From positions 117,350-181,349 of the forward strand of contig NZ_SOCA01000010.1 of NCBI RefSeq assembly GCF_004364345.1: 64,000 nucleotides of DNA, given 5' to 3'. Origin of the DNA: Prosthecobacter fusiformis (GTDB lineage: Bacteria; Verrucomicrobiota; Verrucomicrobiia; Verrucomicrobiales; Verrucomicrobiaceae). Of the stretch, positions 7,142 to 14,729 are shown in pieces (position 1 is the stretch's first letter; each line of letters begins with the position of its first letter). The position numbers and the translations under genes are program-made. The notes below the pieces were generated by a model. That model was not told the origin of the DNA. It saw only the letters and a list, made by a program, of their open reading frames with translations, and did not search any database.

Positions 7142-8752
7142 ATGCTGCAAGTTTCTCAACTCAATCTCCCTGTGGACCATACCGATGCCGACCTGCGTGC
7201 GGCCTTGCTGAAACGTCTTGGAGTGAAGGAGGCGAACTATACGGTGAAGCAGCGTGCGATTGATGCCCGGCGTGGGCATGTGAATTTCAGCTATACTCTC
7301 CTGGTGGAGGTGGCGGATGAGGCGCGGGTATTGAAAGCGCTGAAGGAGGACACGAAGGTTATTTTGGCACCGGATGAGACTTATGTGGAGGTCAAGGTTG
7401 GTCAAGGCGGTCAAGGCGGTCAAGCAGCGGGGGGGCAGGGGAGGCCGGTGATTGTGGGGACGGGGCCTTGTGGATTATTCGCGGGGCTGCTGCTGGCGCG
7501 GGCGGGTTTAAAACCGATCCTGCTGGAGCGGGGCAAGGCGGCGGGGGACCGGGCACGTGATGTGACGGGCTTTTGGCGGCGGGGCTGGGACTTTAATCCA
7601 GAATCCAATGTGCAGTATGGGGAAGGGGGCGCGGGTACCTTTTCCGATGGAAAGCTGTATACGCAGATCCGTGACCGGGAGCATCGTATCCCCTGGCTGC
7701 TGAAGGAGATGGTGGCGGCGGGTGCGCCTGAGGATATTTTGATCAAAGCACGGCCGCACATCGGCACGGACCGGCTGATCAAAGTGGTGAGGCATGTGCG
7801 GGAGGAGATCATCTCCCTGGGAGGCGAAGTGAGGTTCGGCTCGCGGGTGAGTGATGTGGTGATCGAAAACGGTGTGATGCGCGCGGTGGTGCTGGCGGAC
7901 GGGGCGGTGATCGAGGGCAGCCCAGTGGTCTTTGCCATCGGCCATAGCAGCCGGGATACCTTTGCGATGTTGCATGAGCGCGGGATCCCTTTTGACCCGA
8001 AGCCGTTCTCGGTGGGGGTGCGCATTGAGCATCCGCAGCGGCTGGTGGATAAGATGCTGTTTGGCAAATGGGCGGGGCATGAGCGGCTGGGCTCGGCACC
8101 GTATAAGTTTGTGGCGCACTGCGATACTGAACGCAGCGCGTATAGCTTTTGCATGTGCCCAGGGGGGCTGGTGGTGGCGGCGACGTCAGAACCGGGAACG
8201 GTGGTGACCAATGGCATGAGCAGCTATGCGCGAGCTGAGGCGAATGCGAATGCGGGATTCATGGTTGAGGTGGGACCCCAGGACTATGGGCAAGCGCACC
8301 CGCTGGCGGGCATCGAGTTCCAGCGGCAGATCGAGCGTCGGGCCTATGAAGCGGGTGGCAGTAACTATCACGCCCCGGCGCAGCTTTTGGGGGATTTCCT
8401 TGCCGGGCGCGCCTCGACCAGCCAGGGATCAGTGAAGCCCTCGTATGAGCCTGGGGTAGTGTGGACAGATCTGCGTGAGGTGCTGCCCGAATCCGTGATT
8501 GCGACGCTGAAGGAAGCGGTGCCTCGCATCAACAAAAGTCTGCCCGGATTTGACCTGGAAGATGCGGTACTGACGGGCGCGGAGACACGCAGTTCGGCCC
8601 CGGTGCGCATTCCGCGGGATCCGGTGAGCTATGAGTGTGTCTCGCTGAAGAATTTTTACCCGGCCGGTGAAGGGGCAGGATATGCGGGAGGCATCATCTC
8701 CGCCGCAGCTGACGGGATGCGGGTGGCGGAGGCGATCTTGAGGGCGCGGTGA
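7142..8752 (+). CDS. FAD-dependent dehydrogenase (COG2509-type)
   Basis: 536 residues if started at the ATG at 7142, where the family's usual N-terminus (MLQVSQLNLPVDH) begins; the open frame extends upstream to 6878 without similarity. An N-terminal domain of about 90 residues precedes a Rossmann FAD-binding motif VIVGTGPCG at about 103-111, an ERGKAAGDRARDV segment, a GGAGTFSDGKL segment and a C-terminal YAGGIISAAADG that closes the FAD site. These features fit the uncharacterised FAD-dependent dehydrogenase family, whose substrate is unknown. The joint between the two domains is a glycine-glutamine linker coded by a 9-bp tandem repeat (near 7394-7440). Confidence 0.88.
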   Translation: MLQVSQLNLPVDHTDADLRAALLKRLGVKEANYTVKQRAIDARRGHVNFSYTLLVEVADEARVLKALKEDTKVILAPDETYVEVKVGQGGQGGQAAGGQGRPVIVGTGPCGLFAGLLLARAGLKPILLERGKAAGDRARDVTGFWRRGWDFNPESNVQYGEGGAGTFSDGKLYTQIRDREHRIPWLLKEMVAAGAPEDILIKARPHIGTDRLIKVVRHVREEIISLGGEVRFGSRVSDVVIENGVMRAVVLADGAVIEGSPVVFAIGHSSRDTFAMLHERGIPFDPKPFSVGVRIEHPQRLVDKMLFGKWAGHERLGSAPYKFVAHCDTERSAYSFCMCPGGLVVAATSEPGTVVTNGMSSYARAEANANAGFMVEVGPQDYGQAHPLAGIEFQRQIERRAYEAGGSNYHAPAQLLGDFLAGRASTSQGSVKPSYEPGVVWTDLREVLPESVIATLKEAVPRINKSLPGFDLEDAVLTGAETRSSAPVRIPRDPVSYECVSLKNFYPAGEGAGYAGGIISAAADGMRVAEAILRAR

Positions 8753-8848
8753 GGAGCTCAGGACCTGCTTGAAAAAAGCTTTGGTTCATCTGGGCAAGAA
8801 AGCAGCCGAATATTGCGAATACTGTCCAGATCGTCTAATATACCTACA

Positions 8849-10060
8849 ATGTTAATTCAAAACCTGAAAGTTTCCGGACTGTTATCCTTCGGCCCAAATG
8901 GAGTCGATTTGGACATGCGGAAGCTGAATGTGCTTATCGGGCCGAACGGGTCAGGAAAAAGTAATCTATTGGAGGTTATTAATCTTTTCCGTGAAGCTCC
9001 TTCACCGCGGCGTTCAATTGCCGGACCCATTATGGATAATGGTGGCATTGATGAATGGATGTGGAAGGGAGATTGGAATCTCGATGATGCACCACCGCCT
9101 GCTTCAGTCTCATGGGTAGTTTCCAAGCCTAATGGTAGTGGAGTGCTTCACGAAATGCAGTTTTATGCATCTAATCACATGCTTAGAATGGCTAATGAGC
9201 GCATTGAAAGTATTCAATCTGTAGATCAGTCTAATTCTCCTTGGTGGTTCTACAGGATGAATGTCAGTAAAAAACCTTTTGTCGCCCATTTTCACGATTC
9301 AACGGGTCCCGATGGATTCGATGTCATAAGGACTATTCCCCACGACGAGCTAAATTCTAGCGCCTCAATTTTGGCACAGATTCGTGATCCGGGTCGGTAC
9401 AAAGTTTTCGAATATTTAGAGAAACTGTATTCAGGCATTCAAATGTATAGAGACTGGTGTTTTGGGCCACAGTCAGGTATTCGCTCCCCATCCAGAGGTG
9501 ATGGTCGAATCGATGTTCTTAGTCGGGCAGGTGAAAATCTTGCCTTAATGGTGGCGGATATGCCAAGTGCTGTGGAAGCCCGTGTAATTCTTGAGTTACA
9601 AACTTTGTATGAGGATGTTCAAGGCATCAAGGCACGGCCAGTTGCCGGAGGGAATTTACAACTATTTTTAACTGAATTGGGGGAACGGGAAATTCCTGCT
9701 AGCCGACTTTCGGACGGAACGCTGCGATATCTGGCTTTGCTTATTATTCTTCTGGATGCAAAGCCACCTCCGTTAATAGTCATCGAAGAACCTGAGCTTG
9801 GATTACATCCTGATGTCATTCCTCAGATTGCAAAGTTGCTAAAAGAAGCTTCTGAAAGAACACAACTGGTGGTAACAACCCATTCCCGAATGCTTGTAGA
9901 CGCATTGGGGGATGATCCAGAAAGCGTAATTGTCTGTGAGAAACATAATGGGGAGTCAGTGTTTGAACGCCTCAACGCAGAACGTATGGCTGTCTGGCTG
10001 GAAAAATATTCGCTGGGAGATTTGTGGAGTAAAGGCGAATTGGGAGGGAATCGCTGGTGA
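8849..10060 (+). CDS. AAA/RecF-like (AAA_15/AAA_21) ATPase, probable defence component
   Basis: 403 residues from the ATG at 8849; Walker A GPNGSGKS at 31-38, an LSDGTLRYLALL signature near 287, Walker B LIVIEEPELGLHP near 310 and the switch THSRMLVDAL near 345. This is the SMC/RecF-type ABC ATPase fold used by OLD, Gabija and PARIS-like systems, without its own nuclease domain. The start overlaps no other gene and an upstream TTG at 8813 is less likely. The stop overlaps the next gene by GTGA. Base composition is clearly more AT-rich than the FAD dehydrogenase just before it, a sign of transfer. Pairing with a DUF4276 protein suggests an anti-phage or mobile-element conflict role. Confidence 0.88.
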   Translation: MLIQNLKVSGLLSFGPNGVDLDMRKLNVLIGPNGSGKSNLLEVINLFREAPSPRRSIAGPIMDNGGIDEWMWKGDWNLDDAPPPASVSWVVSKPNGSGVLHEMQFYASNHMLRMANERIESIQSVDQSNSPWWFYRMNVSKKPFVAHFHDSTGPDGFDVIRTIPHDELNSSASILAQIRDPGRYKVFEYLEKLYSGIQMYRDWCFGPQSGIRSPSRGDGRIDVLSRAGENLALMVADMPSAVEARVILELQTLYEDVQGIKARPVAGGNLQLFLTELGEREIPASRLSDGTLRYLALLIILLDAKPPPLIVIEEPELGLHPDVIPQIAKLLKEASERTQLVVTTHSRMLVDALGDDPESVIVCEKHNGESVFERLNAERMAVWLEKYSLGDLWSKGELGGNRW

Positions 10061-10662
10061 AAATTAAACTCTACATTGAAGGAGGGGGAGATTCGCCACT
10101 TCAAGATACAGATTTCCGATCTGGGTGGGCAACGTTTTTCGAAAAAGCAGGGCTTAAGGGGCGTATGCCTGCTATAATCCGAGGTGGAGGCCGTAATCAA
10201 ACGTTCGATGCTTATAAAAGGGCTTTGCAAATCCGCAAAGCAGACGAACTGCCCTTACTGCTAGTAGATAGCGAGGACTTGGTCGCGGAGGGCTGCGACG
10301 CATGGAAGCACCTTAAGTCCAGGAAGGCTGACAACTGGGAGAAGCCACCCCAAGCCGGGGACCAGGATGCGTATCTAATGATTACTTGCATGGAAACATG
10401 GTTTCTTGCAGATCGGGAAGCTTTACAGAAATATTTTCATGACTGCTGGAGAGACAGTGCTATACCGAAATGGGCTAATCTAGAGGAGATTCCAAAAGAG
10501 TCTGTTTTTCAAGCATTGTCTAAAGCAACGGCTGACTGTGGAAAGAAAGCTTATTCCAAAGGTAAAGCAGCTTTTGATCTACTCAAAGCCATTGACCCCA
10601 GCAAGGTGGAAAGCGTTTGTCCGTCGGCAAAAAAACTATTGGACAGGTTACGTAACAAATAA
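10057..10662 (+). CDS. DUF4276 family protein, partner of the ATPase
   Basis: 201 residues from a GTG that overlaps the ATPase stop codon (GTGA), so translation is coupled. It begins KIKLYIEGGGD, the acidic glycine-rich opening of DUF4276, continues with an LPLLLVDSEDLV acidic strand and an AYLMITCMETWFLAD segment. The pattern of an N-terminal Glu and a later DxE on strand ends is what Toprim-like metal-binding nuclease folds show; DUF4276 is often placed there, so a nuclease or effector role is inferred, not seen. The ATPase would then be sensor or regulator. AT-rich like its partner. Confidence 0.82.
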   Translation: MKIKLYIEGGGDSPLQDTDFRSGWATFFEKAGLKGRMPAIIRGGGRNQTFDAYKRALQIRKADELPLLLVDSEDLVAEGCDAWKHLKSRKADNWEKPPQAGDQDAYLMITCMETWFLADREALQKYFHDCWRDSAIPKWANLEEIPKESVFQALSKATADCGKKAYSKGKAAFDLLKAIDPSKVESVCPSAKKLLDRLRNK

Positions 10663-10697
10663 CCATTTCTTGGATATGTCCGGATCGATAATTCACT

Positions 10698-11234
10698 TCA
10701 CTTCACTAAACCGGTAGCCTTGAGGAGCCAAACATAGAAGGCGAAAAGGCCGAAGAGCATGGCCACGAGAAATATCATGAGCACGCCGAGCATGATGAAG
10801 AGACGGGTGGTGCTGCGGCGGATGGTCTGCTGATGCCCGGCCTGCCAGTCCTGGAGTAGGCGGAGGTTCCGCATGTTGGACTTGAAGAACGCGCTGACAA
10901 CGGGACCGCCGATGGGAAGAAAATCGAAGAGGGTATTGAGCAGCATGTTTCCGCCCATGCGAATGAGGACGGGGACGCTAATGCCAGAGCGGATGGCCTC
11001 GGCGAGGATGATGAGGCCACCGCCGGAGGCGACGGTACTGCCGACGCCTGGGAAAAGGGCGAGGATGGGGTCCAGACCGATTTTGAAATTGGTGCCGGGA
11101 ATGCGCAGCCAGTTATCCAGCCATTTGGCGAGGAAGCGCGCGATCTCGGACTCCTGGGCGAGCTTTGCAGGGGGCCTGCCTGCGACTCTGGGGGGCAGGA
11201 CTTCATCGATTTGGATGCGGTCAGGGGCGGGCAT
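10698..11234 (-). CDS. DUF4112 membrane protein
   Basis: 178 residues from the ATG at 11234; a longer form from 11360 is open but its extra 42 residues look non-conserved. The domain contains IPGTNFKIGLDPILALFPGVG and the FDFLPIGGPVVSAFFKSN segment that mark DUF4112, with hydrophobic stretches in the middle and one strong membrane helix near the C-terminus (LFIMLGVLMIFLVAMLFGLF). The function of the family is unknown. It is convergent with the DUF4276 gene (35-bp gap) and downstream of the sigma factor gene on the same strand. Confidence 0.82.
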   Translation of the reverse strand: MPAPDRIQIDEVLPPRVAGRPPAKLAQESEIARFLAKWLDNWLRIPGTNFKIGLDPILALFPGVGSTVASGGGLIILAEAIRSGISVPVLIRMGGNMLLNTLFDFLPIGGPVVSAFFKSNMRNLRLLQDWQAGHQQTIRRSTTRLFIMLGVLMIFLVAMLFGLFAFYVWLLKATGLVK

Positions 11235-11366
11235 GGGGGGAGGAAGGGTAAAAGATTTTGGGTAGAAAAATTCTTTTGGATTCCTTTCCCAAGCATCATG
11301 AATGGGGCGATATCTGTTGCCGCCCTTATGATTCGTGTCTGCCGGGGAGGCTACGGGCATAAAATT

Positions 11367-12032
11367 TTAGAGCATGGTATGCTCCAAGGCCTGCACTTCT
11401 TTTTTGACGAGTGCTCCGACGCGATGCTTGGCCAGATAAACCTGGGCAGCATTGATGCCGAGGGCTTCGCTGGTCTTTTTGACCCCCCAGCCTTTCATAA
11501 CGTAACAATCGAAGATCTGAAACTGGCGGGGGGAGACTTTGGCCTTCACCCGCTCCAGGGCGGCTGCGGTAATGTTGTCCCGCCATTCTTTGTCCCAGAT
11601 GTTTTCGAGGAGGTTATCCTTGTCGTTGGAGAGACGGTCGAGGGCGAGGTTGCTGGTTTCTTCGCTGTCAGAATTTCCTTGGTCGGCAAGGGAGGGTTGG
11701 CGCTTGCGAGCGCGGAAGACATCTAGGACGCGCCAGCGGGTCATTTGCAGGAGCCAAGCTTTGAAGGAGCCAGCACGGGGGTCATACTGACCCTTTTGTA
11801 CCTGACGGGCGATGGCAATGATGGTCTCCTGGATGACATCGAATGCCTCCTCACGGGTAAGCCCGGCTTTGGTGGCGACGCTGTAGATGAGGCGCCAGTA
11901 AGTCTGGTAGAATTCGTTCCAGGTTCGCTGGTCCTCCCAGTTATTCAGGCGCTCAATAAGGCTCTTGCGGGTTTTTTCCCACAAGCCCTTATCTTTCTTT
12001 GCATCTTCGGGGATGTCTGGCAGTTCCTCCAT
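11367..12032 (-). CDS. ECF-subfamily RNA polymerase sigma factor
   Basis: 221 residues from the ATG at 12032 (MEELPDIPEDAKK). The frame is open further upstream to 12464, but that part is antisense to the ribulokinase gene. Region 2 is visible as FYQTYWRLIYSVATKAGLTREEAFDVIQETI with the core-binding DVIQE and the FKAWLLQMTRWRVLDVFR promoter-melting segment; region 4 near the C-terminus reads VSPRQFQIFDCYVMKGWGVKKTSEALGI, a helix-turn-helix. No anti-sigma factor gene adjoins it. A short inverted repeat, GAGCAT-ACC-ATGCTC on the coding strand, overlaps its last codons. Confidence 0.9.
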   Translation of the reverse strand: MEELPDIPEDAKKDKGLWEKTRKSLIERLNNWEDQRTWNEFYQTYWRLIYSVATKAGLTREEAFDVIQETIIAIARQVQKGQYDPRAGSFKAWLLQMTRWRVLDVFRARKRQPSLADQGNSDSEETSNLALDRLSNDKDNLLENIWDKEWRDNITAAALERVKAKVSPRQFQIFDCYVMKGWGVKKTSEALGINAAQVYLAKHRVGALVKKEVQALEHTML

Positions 12033-12163
12033 CGCTTTGATTGTCAGCGTTGGAATCGTACTGTCAAACACCGTGTGAGAGGGGCGGGACCCCCGTTTGA
12101 AAAAAAGAGGTCTTTCGGAAAATGTGAATAACTTTGGCGATGAGAGCCGCTGATGAGATCCGT

Positions 12164-13843
12164 TCAGCTCTGACGGGAGCGGATTTCCAGGAGCTTCTTC
12201 ATCACATGGGCGAGGTTGCCATTCCAATGAGCGGTGCCGAAAGCATCGTGCAGGGTGTGATAAAGGGCATACAATTCGGCATATACGGCCTGATTTTCCG
12301 GGATGGGGTAATAGACTTTTTCGCGGGTGGCGGTGACGCGATTCTGGAGGGTGCCGATATCCGCGATGCCTGCGGCGGCGGCTCCGAAGATGGCGGCACC
12401 GAGGGCACAGGTTTGCTCGCTCTGGCTGACTTTCATGGGCTTGCCGATGATGTCGGCATAACACTGCATGAGGGTGGCGTTTTTGATGGAGAGGCCGCCG
12501 GTGTTGATGATTTCCCGGACTTCGACGCCGTATTCTTCGACGCGCCGGATGATGGTGAGGGCACCGAAGGCAGTGGCCTCAATGTAGGCGCGGTAGATCT
12601 CATGCGCCTCCGTGTGGAGGGTCTGGCCTAACAAGAGGCCTGTCAGACGCACATCCACGAGGACGGTGCGGTTGCCATTATTCCAGTCGAGTGCGAGCAA
12701 GCCTGAAGCGCCTGGTTTTTGGGCGGACATGGCTTTTTCCATGGCACTGAATTTATCCCCAATGGTGCTGCCGTAACTTTCAGGAACGAGGTTCTTCACG
12801 AGCCAGAGGAACAGGTCACCGACAGCACTCTGGCCTGCCTCAATGCCATAATAACCGGGGAGGACGGAGCCATTGACAATGCCGCAGACGCCGGGGATAT
12901 CTGCCAGGGGCTGATTGGCCGGAGTGATCATGAGATCGCAGGTGCTGGTGCCGAGGATCTTCACCAACGTGCCTTCTTTGATGCCAGCCCCGACAGCGCC
13001 CATGTGGGCATCAAAAGCGCCTACAGAGATGGCGATGCCTTCGGGCAGGCCGAGCTTGGTGGCCCATTCGGCACAGAGGCTGCCAGCTTTGACGTCGGAG
13101 GTATGGGCTTCCTCATAGAGGCGATCCCGAAGGTCGGCGAGGGCGGGATCAAGCTTGCTGAGGAATTCCTTATCCGGCAGGCCGCCCCATTCGGTACTGA
13201 ACATGGCTTTATGGCCAGCCGCACAGACGCTGCGCTGCAAGGTAAGAGGATTCGTATTGCCAGTGAGAACGGCGGGGAGCCAGTCGCAGTGCTCAACGAA
13301 ACTATAAGCAGCCTCAAAGACTGCGGGGTCGGTGCGGCGGAGGCGGAGGATTTTACTCCAGAACCATTCGCTCGAGTAGATGCCGCCGCATTTGGCGAGG
13401 ATGTCTGGCCGGATCTCACGGGCAAGCTGAGTAATCTCTGCTGCTTCAGCATAACCCGTGTGGTCTTTCCAGAGCCAGACCATGGCATTGAGGTTATTTT
13501 TGAACTCCGGCAGGAGGCCAAGTGGGGTGCCCTCTTGATTTACGGGAATGGGAGTGCTGCCGGTGGTATCAATGCCGATGCCGACGACCTGCGCGGGATC
13601 AAAGCCGGGAATCTTTGCTGCCGCCTGCTCCAATGCGCCGCGGGTGATGGCGACGAACCCATCCAGATAGTCTTGAGGATTTTGGCGGGCAACGTGTGGA
13701 TTCTTGGGATCTAAAAGAACGCCCATTTCGCCGGAGGGATAATTGAAAACGGTACTTCCTATTTCGGTTCCATTTTCGAGATCGATGAGGAGGGAACGGC
13801 AAGAGTTGGTGCCGTAGTCAATGCCAAGGGCGTGCTGTTTCAT
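12164..13843 (-). CDS. araB: Ribulokinase (FGGY family)
   Basis: 559 residues from the ATG at 13843, where the FGGY kinase N-terminus MKQHALGIDYGTNSCRS starts; an extension to 13978 is not conserved. The sugar kinase signatures are present: the N-terminal phosphate loop DYGTNSCR, GIGIDTTGSTPIPV, the long WSKILRLRRTDP region, GAFDAHMGAVGAG and the C-terminal nucleotide site INTGGLSIKNATLMQCYADIIGKPM with CALGAAIFGAAAAG. Length and motifs fit AraB, which phosphorylates L-ribulose at position 5. No araA or araD adjoins it, so the pathway is either dispersed or the kinase serves another keto-pentose. Confidence 0.88.
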   Translation of the reverse strand: MKQHALGIDYGTNSCRSLLIDLENGTEIGSTVFNYPSGEMGVLLDPKNPHVARQNPQDYLDGFVAITRGALEQAAAKIPGFDPAQVVGIGIDTTGSTPIPVNQEGTPLGLLPEFKNNLNAMVWLWKDHTGYAEAAEITQLAREIRPDILAKCGGIYSSEWFWSKILRLRRTDPAVFEAAYSFVEHCDWLPAVLTGNTNPLTLQRSVCAAGHKAMFSTEWGGLPDKEFLSKLDPALADLRDRLYEEAHTSDVKAGSLCAEWATKLGLPEGIAISVGAFDAHMGAVGAGIKEGTLVKILGTSTCDLMITPANQPLADIPGVCGIVNGSVLPGYYGIEAGQSAVGDLFLWLVKNLVPESYGSTIGDKFSAMEKAMSAQKPGASGLLALDWNNGNRTVLVDVRLTGLLLGQTLHTEAHEIYRAYIEATAFGALTIIRRVEEYGVEVREIINTGGLSIKNATLMQCYADIIGKPMKVSQSEQTCALGAAIFGAAAAGIADIGTLQNRVTATREKVYYPIPENQAVYAELYALYHTLHDAFGTAHWNGNLAHVMKKLLEIRSRQS

Positions 13844-13930
13844 GGTCGGGAGATCGGAAAGATAATGAGTGTAGAGATTGCAACCCGCAGGGCCAGCAAA
13901 AACCGGACAGAAGACCGAATGAAGGTGGGA

Positions 13931-13947
13931 GCGGTATGCGTTACCGC
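13931..13947. promoter_or_regulatory. Perfect inverted repeat before the HesA/MoeB-like gene
   Basis: GCGGTA-TGCGT-TACCGC, a perfect 6-bp inverted repeat with a 5-bp spacer, lies 8 bp before the ATG at 13956 and in the 112-bp divergent gap shared with the ribulokinase gene. It could be an operator or a small hairpin near the ribosome binding site. No function can be shown. Confidence 0.35.
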
Positions 13948-13955
13948 TTGGCTCC

Positions 13956-14729
13956 ATGTCTGAACTGCCTGAACTCACTGAAACTGACCGTGCCCTCTAT
14001 CAATGGCAGATGTGGGTGCCTGGAATGGGTGAGGAGGGGCAGCGAAAACTCAAGGGTGCCAGCGTTCTGATATCTCGAGTGGGCGGGCTGGGGGGGCTGG
14101 TGGCAATGGAGCTAGCAGCAGCAGGCGTAGGCCGGATGATCCTGGCACACGGCGGCAGTCTCAAGTTGCCAGATCTAAACCGGCAGCTTTTGCAAACACG
14201 CAATCACGTGGGGATGGAACGGATGGAAAACATCGTGAAGCGACTGAAGGATCTGAATCCGGACTGTGAGATAGTGGGGGTGGCGAAAAATATTGATCCA
14301 ACGAATGCGGAGGAACTGGTGGCCCAGGCGGATATCGTGGTGGATGCGGCTCCTTTGTTTCAAGAAAGACTGGCGCTGAATGCTGCGGCATGGCGGTTAG
14401 GAAAACCGATGGTTGAGTGTGCGATGCATACACTGCAAGCAACCGTGACCACTTTTATCCCAGGCCAGACGGGTTGCCTGGCGTGTTATGTGCCGGAAGT
14501 CCCTGTGAACTGGACGCGGCAGTTTCCTGTCTTCGGTGCAGTGTCTGGTACGGTGGCCTGCCTTGGAGCGATGGAGGCCATCAAGCTCATTACTGGCATC
14601 GGTAGCCCACTGGCTGGTGAGATGCTGAGCATGGACCTGGGAATGATGCAGTTCCGTCGGGTAAAGCTACCGCAGCGGCAGGATTGTGAGATTTGCAGCG
14701 AGAGAAGTGGAGAACCAATGCCTGCTTAA
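13956..14729 (+). CDS. HesA/MoeB/ThiF-family E1-like protein
   Basis: 257 residues with the E1 fold: a Rossmann loop VLISRVGGLGGLVAMELAAAGVGRM, a PDLNRQLLQ arginine-loop motif, a VVDAAPLF segment, a conserved FPVFGAVSGTVACLGAMEAIK helix and two CxxC zinc knuckles (CLAC, CEIC). The loop differs from the usual GxGGLG (RVGGLG) and the acidic DGDxV is AHGGSLK; this pattern recalls the HesA branch. E1-like proteins adenylate the C-terminus of a ubiquitin-like sulfur carrier; no such carrier gene adjoins it. It overlaps the next, convergent gene by 4 bp at the stop codons (TTAA). Confidence 0.8.
   Translation: MSELPELTETDRALYQWQMWVPGMGEEGQRKLKGASVLISRVGGLGGLVAMELAAAGVGRMILAHGGSLKLPDLNRQLLQTRNHVGMERMENIVKRLKDLNPDCEIVGVAKNIDPTNAEELVAQADIVVDAAPLFQERLALNAAAWRLGKPMVECAMHTLQATVTTFIPGQTGCLACYVPEVPVNWTRQFPVFGAVSGTVACLGAMEAIKLITGIGSPLAGEMLSMDLGMMQFRRVKLPQRQDCEICSERSGEPMPA

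Noticed and set aside
12033..12464. Long N-terminal extension of the sigma factor frame
   Set aside because: It runs antisense into the ribulokinase gene, is arginine/histidine/proline-rich and lacks any domain; the ATG at 12032 gives a normal ECF length.
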